Of a stretch of 64,000 nt of DNA, positions 10,095-19,401 are shown in pieces; the stretch's first letter is position 1, and each line of letters opens with the position of its first letter. The position numbers and the translations under genes are program-made. Location of the stretch: positions 62,001-126,000 of the forward strand of contig VXIS01000085.1 in the NCBI GenBank assembly GCA_008704415.1, written 5' to 3'. The stretch is from Sphaerosporella brunnea. Taxonomy: Eukaryota; Ascomycota; Pezizomycetes; Pezizales; Pyronemataceae. The notes under the pieces were generated by a model, which did not search any database, had not been told where the DNA came from, and worked only from the letters and a program-made list of their open reading frames with translations.

Positions 10095-11701
10095 TCAGAG
10101 GGGTCTCGGTTCCATTCGCTGCAGGATCCGGTGGGTCTGTTGGGTTCTGAGGCTTCGCATGCCCTCCTTCCTGTCAGCTAGCCTGTCTTTGAAATACTCC
10201 ACGCTTCCCCAAAGGCCCAGCCAGGTGTACTGCAAGTCCGGACGGTCCTGCAGTGCCTCCATCACAAAGATATCCCGCATCTGTTCGGCCTGACCTACGA
10301 CATCGCTCCACTCCTGAACCGAACGATCCATGCTCCCGTCCCGGGGGTTCCAGGGGGTCCCGAACTTAATTTTCACAATGAGCGAGGGTCGCTCATTTTC
10401 GGCGGCCTCGGCATCAGGGGCATCGGCGTCCAAATAGTCGCCAGCGGCCTCGGCATCAGAGGCATCGGCGTCCAAATAGTCGCCAGCGGCCTCGGCATCA
10501 GGGGCATCGGCGCCCAAATAGTCGCCAGCGGCCTCGGCATAAGGGACATCGGCGTCCAAATAGTCACCAGCGGCCTCGGCATCAGGGACATCGGCGTCCA
10601 AATAGTCGCCAGCGGCCTCGGCGTCAGGGACATCGGCGTCCAAATAGTCGCCAGCGGCCTCGGCATAAGAGACATCGGCGTCCAACCCGTTGTCGGCGGC
10701 CTCGGCATAAGAGACATCGGCGTCCAACCCGTTGTCGGCGGCCTCGGAATCAGGAACATCGGCCACCGGTTCCTCAGGAACGGGCTCGGCGGGGGCGGGT
10801 TCAGCGTTATCAACAGGGGTCGCACTACGCGCACGTTTCTGCGAGCGAGTGCTACGCGCCGAAGGTTCATCCGTTCTCTTTCTCTTTGCTGCTGCCCTAA
10901 CGACAGTGCGGGCGGCCGGGGCGGGGAAGTAGGCGGCGAGAGTAGGGGCTAGGATGTCGTACTCGGCGCAAAGCGCCTTCGCCTTGTGGGCGTTCGCCGG
11001 ATTGCGGGTAAGGGCATGGGCAGCGGTGAAATCTTTGATCATGCGCGAAACTCCTTTCCGGACACGGCTGCCATCGCGGTCGATATGATCGACTCCGAGA
11101 CGCCGTCCCCACTCCTTCATGATCTCCATTTTCTTCTGGCCTGCCGGGGGGTGTTGATAGCGCCCATATTCTTGGGCAACTATAGCAGCCAGCCTGGAAT
11201 TGAGATTTCCCTTCCACTGGATCGTCTCAGGCTGCCCTACGGCGGGCACTGACTTGTCGCTAGCCTCTTCGGGGACTGACTGCTGAACGGGCTGCTGAAC
11301 GGGCTGTTGAACGGGCTGTTGCATCGGCGGCGGACCCCGAAGCCTGCGCCTCTTGGCGGCGGTGTTTTTGGCGGCGCCGGTGTTGTTGCTGGAGGAGCCG
11401 GTGTTGTTGCTGGCGGCGCCGGTGTTGTTGCTGGCGGAGCCGGTGTTGTTGCTGGCGGCGCTGGTGTTGTTGCTGGCAGCGCCGATGTTGTTGTTGCCGG
11501 CGCCGGTGTTGGTGGCGGCACTGGTGTTGGCGGTGGTGGTAGCGGGAACGGCCTCGTCCTCGGCCTTCCTCTTCTGGCTGTGTGTCAGTCACCATATCGT
11601 GAGGAACCGCAATTCAAAGCACATACCTTGGGGGAGCCCTCACGGTTTCCCAGCGAGGGGTTGGCGACTTTGCGGGTCACGCGCTTGATTTTGGCAGGCA
11701 T
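10095..11701 (-). CDS. Orphan nuclear-type protein with in-frame tandem repeats
   Basis: Two exons, 11627-11701 and 10095-11573, with intron 11574-11626 (GTATGT donor, CCAG acceptor), give 517 residues. A further intron appears to end exactly at the ATG (GTAAGT, ACTAATG branch site, TGTAG), so the start is created next to an acceptor. In order the protein has: a basic N-terminus with KKRKAEDE; six or more SNNTGAA repeats; KRRRLRG; four QPVQ units; a helical region with SRLAAIVAQEYGRYQ and VRKGVSRMIKDF; a second basic cluster (KRKRTDE, RSQKRARSA); about nine acidic 14-residue repeats of the DADVPDAEAAGDYL type; and a conserved-looking C-terminus with WLGLWGSVEYFKDRL. The basic clusters suggest the nucleus. 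Family unknown. Confidence 0.72.
10401..10745 (-). repeat. 42-bp coding minisatellite
   Basis: Eight to nine 42-bp units lie inside the orphan gene, each encoding 14 acidic residues. Differences between units are mostly single bases (GGG/GAG, GTC/GCC), consistent with recent slippage that keeps the frame. Confidence 0.88.
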
Positions 11702-12397
11702 CTACAGTCATCCATTAGTAACGAACGACGCCGAGATGCCAAATAAAACTTACGGTTGGCGTGTTAAAGTGTCGGTCTGTTGGTGGTGTGTTGGTGCGAG
11801 CTAGAAAGGTACTCGCTTTGCTGGTCAGCGGAATGATGCAAGGTGGAAGTGCGCCGCGTCTTATAGGAACAGATCGCGTCGAGAAACAGCGTGTCGCCGC
11901 GACCAAATCAGACGAGCAGAGCACACCGCGACGCCGCTTGTCAGAGCGATGGAGATCAGCTTACCTTGAAAAGCGAAAAAAGTGTGGTTGGTTGGTTGGA
12001 CTGGAAGCTGTGCGAAAAGGCGATGTGTAGGAGCGAGATGGAGGCAGGTTGGAAGGTGATGGGGAGATGGTTTGGTGAGATGGAAGGTGGGTAGCGTCTC
12101 AGGTGCTTGCTTGGTATTTGTGGGCCAGGGCTTCTGTGAGGGCAAAGACATTGCAGCCGTCGAGGAAGTCACTCGGTCTCTTGATATCACTCGGTCTCTT
12201 GATATCACTCGGACGTAGGGTTGGGGGTTGAAGCGTCTCCACGTGCATCGAGTGATCAGGCCAGGGTTGAAGTTGGTTCACAACACCAGCTGCACTCCAC
12301 TCCTCCATTCACATTCTGAATCCACACCACCCACCGGCTTATCTGCCCATCACCCCAAGCACCTTTGGTTCTATCTTTACTTTCATAGTCATCTCCA
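11702..12397. promoter_or_regulatory. Divergent intergenic region
   Basis: Lies between two divergently transcribed orphan genes and holds the 5' leader and probable leader intron of the leftward one. An 18-bp tandem repeat (TCACTCGGTCTCTTGATA, two copies plus a partial third) sits at 12169-12212, about 190 bp upstream of the rightward start. Confidence 0.5.
12169..12212. repeat. 18-bp tandem repeat in a promoter region
   Basis: Two full copies and an eight-base partial copy of TCACTCGGTCTCTTGATA. Confidence 0.8.
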
Positions 12398-13211
12398 ATG
12401 TCTTCCCCATCTCGCGAAAAAGGAATGCCCGCTCAACCCCCAGCCAGACCCCCGGCGTCTGGATCCATTAGCAAGATGACGGGACCCATCCCGGCCGACG
12501 ACGAAGATCCCGACAAGATCACCGAAATCACCTACAACCGCAAGACGGGAGCGGAGATTTCCGGAAAGACGCCGGTGGCCTCCATTGTGCCAGGTACCAC
12601 AGACGCCGGCCCGTCTCCTGTGCAGGATCCCAAAAATGCCGTGCGAATCATTTGGCACCGCTGGCTCCCCGTCCCGGCCTACGTGATCAACACAGAGCCA
12701 TTACCCGATGACAGCGAGGTTCACGTCGTGAACCGACGGGACATCAACACCATAGCTGTCCGTCCCTTTCTCCCCTCCTTAAACTCCAACTAACGCCGCC
12801 CAGAAACTGACTCAAGTAATGAGCCACATCATCGGTATCCCTTCAGCACTCACTCCTGCTTCCGGCGCTGACGATCTAGCCCCAGTACCCAACAATATCG
12901 ACGGCAAGCCCCGGGAGGCAGACCTGATCTACGACGCCCAGCCACCGCAGGGGAAGGGGCTCAAGTGGGCACCGAAGGTCGACGAGAAGAAATGGAAGTA
13001 CATGTGGCGTGACATCACAGATCTTGAAATCAAGGTGAATTTTGTTAGGAGTTATGATTACAGCAGGGATAGCTTCCATATACTGGCGGCATATGGGCAC
13101 TTTGATGGTGGGGCGGAGTGGGGGAAGATGGATCTTAAGCATGTGGGCAAGATTAGGATCTTTAAGAGGATTAGGGATTGGAAGTATAAATTATTGCACG
13201 CTGATGATTAG
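12398..13211 (+). CDS. Orphan protein, two exons
   Basis: Exons 12398-12757 and 12804-13211 give 255 residues. The intron has a weak GTCCGT donor, a CTAAC branch site and a CCCAG acceptor, and joins TIA to KLTQVMSHIIGIP in frame. The first 40 residues are Pro/Ser-rich. The rest looks globular, with VRIIWHRWLPVPAYVI, LKWAPKVDEKKWKYMW and VGKIRIFKRIRDWKYKLL. No family is recognised and no signal peptide or membrane helix is visible. Base composition drops to a more AT-rich style at the 3' end. The non-standard donor is the weakest part of the model. Confidence 0.62.
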
Positions 13212-13518
13212 TATGAGTGAGGACTGTGGAGACGGAGAAGGAGAGTGATGTGATGCCGCGTGCGCGTGTGCTGAAGTGTTGATGTTGTCTGTGGGGAGTA
13301 ATGGTCCTGGTAGAAGAAGCTTGTAATAGTCTTTCTCAGTCCGCAGTTTTAATGAAGATAGAGCACTGGTGTACGCATACATAATCCTGGGGATTGAGAT
13401 TCACACGACGTGCACAGAGAATGATCAAGCTGCGGTTGCATGCATCATGAGTTTTGAAATAAAAAACTAGCCGCACAAACTCCCACGTCACGGACTCACG
13501 GTGCTCGTCAGGAGATTA

Positions 13519-14094
13519 CCCCATCTACTCGACTATAACACATACCGCTATCTGGTGAAATATAGAGTTCCCGAGATCTCGGTTGTAACCGAGAAGGTGA
13601 ATTCAGACTTCGGGCGCACAAAATCAATCGCTGGTGGCCACGATGCTGGTGATGACGCGCGGGTGCCGGCTATGAGCTCACCATCAAATGCCGCGGCGTG
13701 CAATCCTCCACAGCGTGCAATCCTTCACAGCGTACAATCCTCCACAGCATCACATCGCTTCGCAAACCCCGGGCGGCAAACATCCGACCGCTGAACGCTA
13801 CATAAAATGCCGAGTGGATATCATGATGGGCGCGGCCGCACCGGCAATCAGAACCAAACCCCGGGCCAGCAGAGTGGGCAGCGTGAGGACCAAACCCCAA
13901 ACCGTCTAGGACCGCCGCCGAGGAGCGTTCTCGGCAGAGCTAGAGCGTGCCAGTGTGTTCTTGACGACCGGTTGCGCGACTTCCATTCGCTGTGGGTGGC
14001 GATTTTATATGTTTAAGTTTTCGCTTAGAAGCGAGATCTCGGGAACTCTATATTTCACCAGATAGCGGTATGTGTTATAGTCGAGTAGATGGGG
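13519..14094. mobile_element. MITE-like element with perfect 63-bp terminal inverted repeats
   Basis: Both ends read CCCCATCTACTCGACTATAA and stay identical in inverted orientation for 63 bases (13519-13581 and 14032-14094). TA dinucleotides flank both ends (13517-13518 and 14095-14096), fitting a Tc1/mariner-type target. The interior has no transposase; it carries three 17-bp units of the CGTGCAATCCTCCACAG type near 13695-13750. Perfect arms imply recent movement or arm-to-arm correction. Confidence 0.85.
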
Positions 14095-14401
14095 TATTCA
14101 TAGCGCTATCGATCATCAACACTTTTCCCATTGGTTGGCTGGTTTTGTGGCTCTCACAGCGCCTGCTGTTTCGTGAGCTGGAAGCGGTTGTCGCCACCAG
14201 TTTCCAGCCCACTTTGAGGACATATGTATTCTACGGTATGCAAGATACCAGGGGAAACAGTATGTCAGCGCGCACAACCTGGACCGGTGAGCTTTCTCCC
14301 CACTGTTCAATCGATTAGGGGTGGTTGATATCACGATGTCAGTGAAAAGATCGCGCTAGAGAATTTCATGATGAAAGTGAAAAATTAAAATAATCCACGG
14401 A

Positions 14402-16298
14402 TCAATCCACGGCTTGCGTCAGCCAATCGGGGCCCTCAACCGCGCCTTCCAGCACCCGGTCTTCCCACTCCACCAACTGCTCCTCACTCATAGCGAACCA
14501 GGCGTGCGCCTCCGCAGATTTTCTATCCAGAACACGTCTATTGACGTGAATATAGGATAATTTATCCGCTGCCTCAGGAGATAGCGAAGAGCGCTTCCTA
14601 TCCTGAATCAAATTGCGCACAGAAAAGGAGCGCTCTGAGGGGACGGAATTCGCGGGGGTAGAAAAGAGGCGTAATGCCAAAATGCTCAACGCCTCTACCA
14701 GAGGCTTCATTTCCGTCCAAAAATGAAGCGGATTGCCTACCTGCTCCCACGCGGAGCTAGTGCGAGTAAAGGGACCTTCTTTTGTACGAAATTGCGCGTA
14801 CTCCACGCGTAGCTGCTGCCCCTGTTCTTCACTGCCTCCATACGCACGCAAAAACTGAAATACTTGGCGTTGCTGCTCGTCGGTGGTAGTGTACGTAGTC
14901 GCGGGGTTGAGGAGAAATGCAACGAGGTGAATATCCGCGCCCTGTGATGCGCGACGTGCGGCGATGAGCTCAATCGTTTGAGGCATAAATGTTTGCAAGT
15001 TCATGAGCGTATCCGTACAAGCTGTGAGGTGGTGTTCAATCCGGTCCCATCTCTGCCATACCTTTCCTACGTCCGCGCGAGTTGACTCGGACTACTTTTG
15101 CTCGACGTGGATCGGTGCAAGAAGCGTGCGAAGCTCCCACAGTCCGACCCAAAATGCTGGCGTCCGAATAATCTCACGAACGGCTGGGCGTATATTGCTC
15201 ACCGGATCTTCGACGAATGAAAGAAGGGCATCCTGATTGGTATGGATGGAGTCAATGAGCCCAGCTTGAGTCCCCCACCGCGTGGCGACCGCCAATACAA
15301 AGGCTTTGCGGTGTCCATAGCATGCCTGCTGATGCCGGTGCAGGATTGCGTACTGTAGGGGAGAATGCTTAAACGTGCTCGCAACGGTCTCGGCAGACTC
15401 TTTGATAGCTTTTAAGGTGGGAGTCTTCTCAATAAAATCCCCAATGAGCAATCGTAAACCATGTGAATCGCATGGGATGCAGAAGACATGCGAAGTGCGG
15501 AGATCTGCTTTAATTCGCCGCCAAACAGCACGCATGTCCGAGCAGGTGTCGGTCGCAATGCTGTTGATCCTTTCAAACTGTCCACCGACACACTCTCCCA
15601 TCCTCTCTATCGCCCATGCAGCAACATTTTCGGAGGTTTGTCTAACCTCCCCAATGTCGTCTGTGCGGTAATAGAAAGCTCCCATTCTTGTCACCAGCGA
15701 CATATTATTGATGCGGTGTCCTGCCTGGTCCTTGCTCTCGTCAAAGACGATATTTATTCGATCTTCGTGCCGGACACAGATATCAACTTCATGCTTTACC
15801 TTTGCATAAATTAATGAAAGAAGAGAGCTTCGCAATTCGGCTGGATGGGGCGGCGTGTAATAATACCCCCCGAGGGAGGCCAATCGCTGTAGGAAGTGCA
15901 CCTTTAATCATGACGTTAGCCAGTGCAATCTGAATGCCAGAAAGCCATACCATATGCTCTGAAGACAGCGAGGTAAAGGGTCGCGCATCAACATAGACTT
16001 GGGTTGCACCTAACAGATCCAGCTCAAGTTTGATGTCGTTGGGCATTATTTGCAGTTGCTTCCCCGCGTCGCCACATCCTTGGGTGCTTTCCATTCCAAC
16101 ATCTCTTTTAAACTTCTCGTAGCGGGCAGTGTGGATGGTTTTGAACTGGGAACATTGCAAGAGATGATTGCGCTGGTAGGTAGCATGCTTGGCCATATGG
16201 CGCTGACAGTGGTGGCAAACTGCGCGCGTTCCTTTGAATTGCGCATCGGTAAATTCGTGGAAGCTCTCAGTAAGTTCGGTTTTACGTTGTGGAGGCAT
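14402..16298 (-). pseudogene. hAT-family transposase, inactivated
   Basis: A DNA transposase of the hAT superfamily, recognisable over its whole length. The N-terminal BED-type finger has CHHC spacing (AVCHHCQRHMAKH then HLLQC). The central catalytic region has NIVFDESKD, IATDTCSDMRAVW and CIPCDSHGLRLLIGD. The C-terminal dimerisation domain has SERSFSVRNLIQDRKRS. Two lesions break it: a frameshift near 15890-15905, just after ALANVMIKG, and an in-frame TAG at 15092-15094 after HVEQK, with clearly homologous coding continuing beyond. I chose the ATG at 16298 (MPPQRKTEL) because upstream sequence is a low-complexity GC-rich run. The copy cannot make its own active enzyme. Confidence 0.88.
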
Positions 16299-16637
16299 TG
16301 TGGATGTAGAACAATAGATGGTAGGCGTGGACGTAGACGTGAAGCTGTGTTGAGGATTGACGATGAGGTTGCCACCAGAAAGGTTCACTTTGGCACGGCA
16401 TAAGTACGTTGACTGCAATCGTTTCTTCTCCGCTAACCACCGGCCGCCCTCCGTACCCTCTCCTACCGCCCGCGCCCTCTCCGCCGGCACCCTCTCCGCA
16501 CGCACCCTCTCCACCCTCTCCACCCTTACCTTCACGGCCCTCACCCTCTCCACCGTCACCTTCTCCGCCCTCACACTTGCTGCCCTCATGCTTGCCTCCC
16601 TCACCCCCCTCCCCCCACCCCGTTGATCTCTCCCATT

Positions 16638-16691
16638 AAGCGGCAAGCTCCCATCAAGCGACAAGCTCCCATCAAGCGACAAGCTCCCATC
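16638..16691. repeat. 18-bp tandem repeat
   Basis: Three units of AAGCGACAAGCTCCCATC upstream of the hAT coding region, next to a CCCTCTCC-rich stretch (16440-16620). Confidence 0.85.
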
Positions 16692-16935
16692 ACGCTTTTC
16701 TCAAGTCCCATCATACAGAACGACTCGCTTGTTTCGTATTCTCGGGCCGTTTCGTTTCGTTTTGTTTCGTTTTTTGGCGCGCGCCCTGCTTCATTTTGTT
16801 AGCCAAGCTGTAAGAGAAGGAAAGTGGGGAATTACACGGCGGGTGGTTGGCGAGGTGTTCTGGTTGGCGACATGTTCTGGTTGATGATGAGGCTCTGTCG
16901 CTGCTGAGTTCAGTGATCATCATCATCCTTCACTG

Positions 16936-17344
16936 ACGATCAATTACGATTACTCAGCGTAATTTATTCAGGCCTACAATCGATAGATGGTTTTTTGGCC
17001 TGCGGGGTGGGTCGCCAGAGAAAGACATGCGTTCATGGACTTGATCACACACATGTACAAGAACCGAATTGAGTGGAATAGCTGGATCAGCAGCTTGAAC
17101 CTCGCGCGGCGTTGCATGGTGACCCTATTAGTTCTGCCAGTGCGGTAGTCCTCACAACATGGTGAGAGGAAATATTTTTTCGCACTTAATCATGATTCCT
17201 TGGTGAATGAGCCATTTCAAGAGGCAGACTACACGAATGTCATGGCTCTCCAACAAGCGCAACGTTTATGTCAGAATTGTGGATATGTGTTTCTCCACAC
17301 CTCTCTGGGAAGGGAAAGACTTCGAGGTAGTTGCAAGTCCGAGT
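16936..17344. other. Intergenic, nothing identified
   Basis: No gene, repeat or structured element is visible between the hAT remnant and the dispersed repeat copy. Confidence 0.5.
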
Positions 17345-18025
17345 CAAATCTCACCACCTCGCTATCAGCCAAGTAGCAAGATTTTTTTGTTTCGCACGTT
17401 GTCGGCATCGCCGACAACGGCCAGGAGGAAAGAAAGGCCACCGGCATCGCCGTATTAGCCTTTAAAAACCTCCTGTTTTTGTCGAATGCTCTCGACTCCC
17501 GACTTCATTGAGTGGGGAGTCGGACGAGGGTATCCCTCAATGGTAGGCCGCCTACCCGTCATGCATCCCCCATTTGAAAGGGGGATGCATGAGCTAGGTG
17601 TCGACAGTCATTAGCTGATCCACGGGGCCTGGTTGTAAACTTGTCGAAGGGGTCATGCATCCCCCTTTCGTCGAAAGGGGGCTGCATGATCCAGGTGTCG
17701 ACAGTCATTAGCTGATCCACGGGGCCTGGTTGTAAACTTGTCGAAGGCATCCACGAGCTCGGGGCTTGGTTGTAAACTTGTCGAAGGCATCGGCGTATGC
17801 GATAGGAGGTAAAAGAGCATCCCCAACCGAGATGGAAGGAGGTAAAAGAGCCATCTCCCCAGCCGAGATGGAAGGGGGTGATGAGTTGCAGGAAAGGTGA
17901 AAAAGTGGCAGTATTTATAGTTTTCTGAAGGCCGGGTAAGAGGTGGGTTTTTGGCCGACCATAGGGTTGGAATCATTTCGCCGCTTCATCGCACATTGTT
18001 CGCGACATGCGATGTCACTCGGTGC
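17345..18025. repeat. Dispersed hairpin-bearing repeat, copy A
   Basis: A 681-bp segment, clearly homologous to 60793-61549. It starts CAAATCTCACCACCTCGC and ends GATGTCACTCGGTGC in both copies. From left to right it holds: a perfect GTTGTCGGC-ATC-GCCGACAAC hairpin (17398-17418); two units of about 94 bp, each opening with a long hairpin (17561-17590 with 11-bp arms ATGCATCCCCC, and 17655-17687) and followed by GTGTCGACAGTCATTAGCTG; two GAGATGGAAG-type motifs; and, on the minus strand, a TATA-like CTATAAATAC at 17911-17920. There is no coding frame of note and no clear terminal inverted repeats or target duplication. It could be a non-coding RNA locus, a duplicated promoter segment or a non-autonomous element. 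Confidence 0.85.
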
Positions 18026-18357
18026 ATCGGATTTCAACACGGCTGTTCACTTGAAAGCCTCGGCATGGCCGTGAAGCAAACAGTGCACGTCAAAAATCAC
18101 CTGCTGCTCCAACAGTGCAGTGTATTATGAGACATATAATACTAGGCCAAAGAGAATTGGTATTTTACACACCTCGTAAACACAGAATTGCATCGCTTGC
18201 TCTTTCACAGCATATAGCACATTCAAAACACCCCTTGAATTTTGTCCGTAATTGAAGTATCAGGCGAAATTCTACCTTTCCTCAACGTCTATACCGCTAG
18301 CTCTTCCTGATTCAGCAAGGAAAACAATCCAGCATCTACACATTCGAACCAACCACG
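18026..18357. promoter_or_regulatory. Upstream region of small-protein gene
   Basis: 332 bp with no gene, leading into the first MDP small-protein gene. No strong TATA box was found. Confidence 0.4.
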
Positions 18358-18552
18358 ATGGATCCGGCCGATAACTACATACAGAACCTTATCATGCGTG
18401 ACATGGAGCGGGCTAGCTCGAAGTCCGGAGGCGGCGCACCCTCAAAGGTTAAGAAGCCGGAGCAACCGAAGAAGCCAACCGGTGGTGATAAAAAGACAAG
18501 CGACGCTGAGAGCTTTTATGAGGAGCAGGCGAGATGGCAGTGTTTTGATTAG
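18358..18552 (+). CDS. Small MDP-family protein, copy 1
   Basis: A 64-residue protein, intronless. It opens MDPADNYIQNLIMRDMER, continues through a Ser/Gly/Lys/Pro linker to PTGGDKK, and ends ESFYEEQARWQCFD. It aligns end to end with the 66-residue product 650 bp downstream: MDP-D-Y, I-RD-ER, P-GG-K and F-E are shared. The shared frame and ends are the main reason to accept so short a gene. No signal peptide, no membrane helix, highly charged. Family and role unknown. Confidence 0.62.
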   Translation: MDPADNYIQNLIMRDMERASSKSGGGAPSKVKKPEQPKKPTGGDKKTSDAESFYEEQARWQCFD

Positions 18553-19133
18553 GGGATCGGTTTGGGAGAAGGGAGGGGGGTGTTTTTTGCGGTCTTTTTT
18601 TGGAGGGTTAAGGAGGTTTGGGGAATTATGGATTGCATTGACGCTGCTGAGGAAGGAGATAGAGGGGAGATGTGACCCGGTTCTGGTGGAGATGCAGTTC
18701 AGGCGGTTTTCGGGCCTGTGCTATACCTTTCCCTTTGTTTCAGTTCGATCGGTATTCAGGGTCGCCGCATGAGATCAGATCAATAAGGCGGCGGGACGAT
18801 ACATATGAATTCACTCACAAACATTGAGACGGCTGGCGGATGGAGATCTAGTAAGGCCTGTCAGCGATGGCTGCACGACTGAAGTGGCCGGACATGGAAA
18901 GTTACCGCTGTGAATTTCGATCAATAACGACTTCAATGAGGAGTTTGGATAACCTCTCTATATCTACAAATGCTGCGTCGGCAACGAAACTAACTCTACC
19001 TCGGGCGCTTGCACAGCCATCTGTTTGCATATTTCGATGGCAACAGTTGAAGCCTCCCCTGAATCTCCAGTAGAAACACCTTCTCAATCGTCAGTTGAAT
19101 CCTTCATCAGAATTTATATACCCCCCACCCTGC
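18553..19133. other. Intergenic between the two MDP genes
   Basis: No extra gene is supported. A short Gly-rich downstream frame is ignored. Confidence 0.5.
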
Positions 19134-19140
19134 TATAAAT
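19134..19140 (+). promoter_or_regulatory. TATA box of MDP gene copy 2
   Basis: TATAAAT, 60 bp upstream of the ATG, followed by a CT-rich leader (CTCTCCGGCTCCAGACTCCC), the usual layout of a strongly expressed fungal promoter. Confidence 0.6.
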
Positions 19141-19200
19141 CCACCTCTCCGGCTCCAGACTCCCTTCTTCTCTCAACAGTCAATCACAAAAACAACCAAC

Positions 19201-19401
19201 ATGGACCCCCTCGACATCTACACCAACCACACCATCTTCCGTGACCTCGAGCGTACGCGTGCCGCAGGAGCAGCCGCCGGCTCCTCGTCATCGAACCCTC
19301 CTCCTCCTCCGCCCAACAAGCCAGCGGGTGGTGAGAAACAGCCTGGCTTCTTTGAGCGCGCCGCTCATTATTACAACCAGGACGGTATGCGTCGTGGCTA
19401 G
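19201..19401 (+). CDS. Small MDP-family protein, copy 2
   Basis: 66 residues, intronless: MDPLDIYTNHTIFRDLER, an Ala/Gly/Ser and poly-Pro linker, then KPAGGEKQPGFFERAAHYY and a short charged end. It is a diverged tandem paralogue of the gene at 18358. The conserved ends and variable linker suggest two small binding faces joined by a flexible part (inference). A TATA box and pyrimidine-rich leader support expression. Ala/Pro expansion in the linker is the main difference from copy 1. Confidence 0.68.
   Translation: MDPLDIYTNHTIFRDLERTRAAGAAAGSSSSNPPPPPPNKPAGGEKQPGFFERAAHYYNQDGMRRG

Larger units (their letters stand above)
14340..16935. mobile_element. hAT transposon, tentative outer limits
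   Basis: The hAT transposase pseudogene is bracketed by CAGTGAAAAGAT at 14340 and, inverted, CAGTGAAGGATGATG ending at 16935. CAGTG is a common hAT terminus. The flanking 8-bp duplication is not clean (both sides share only ACGAT), so the limits are provisional. Confidence 0.35.
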
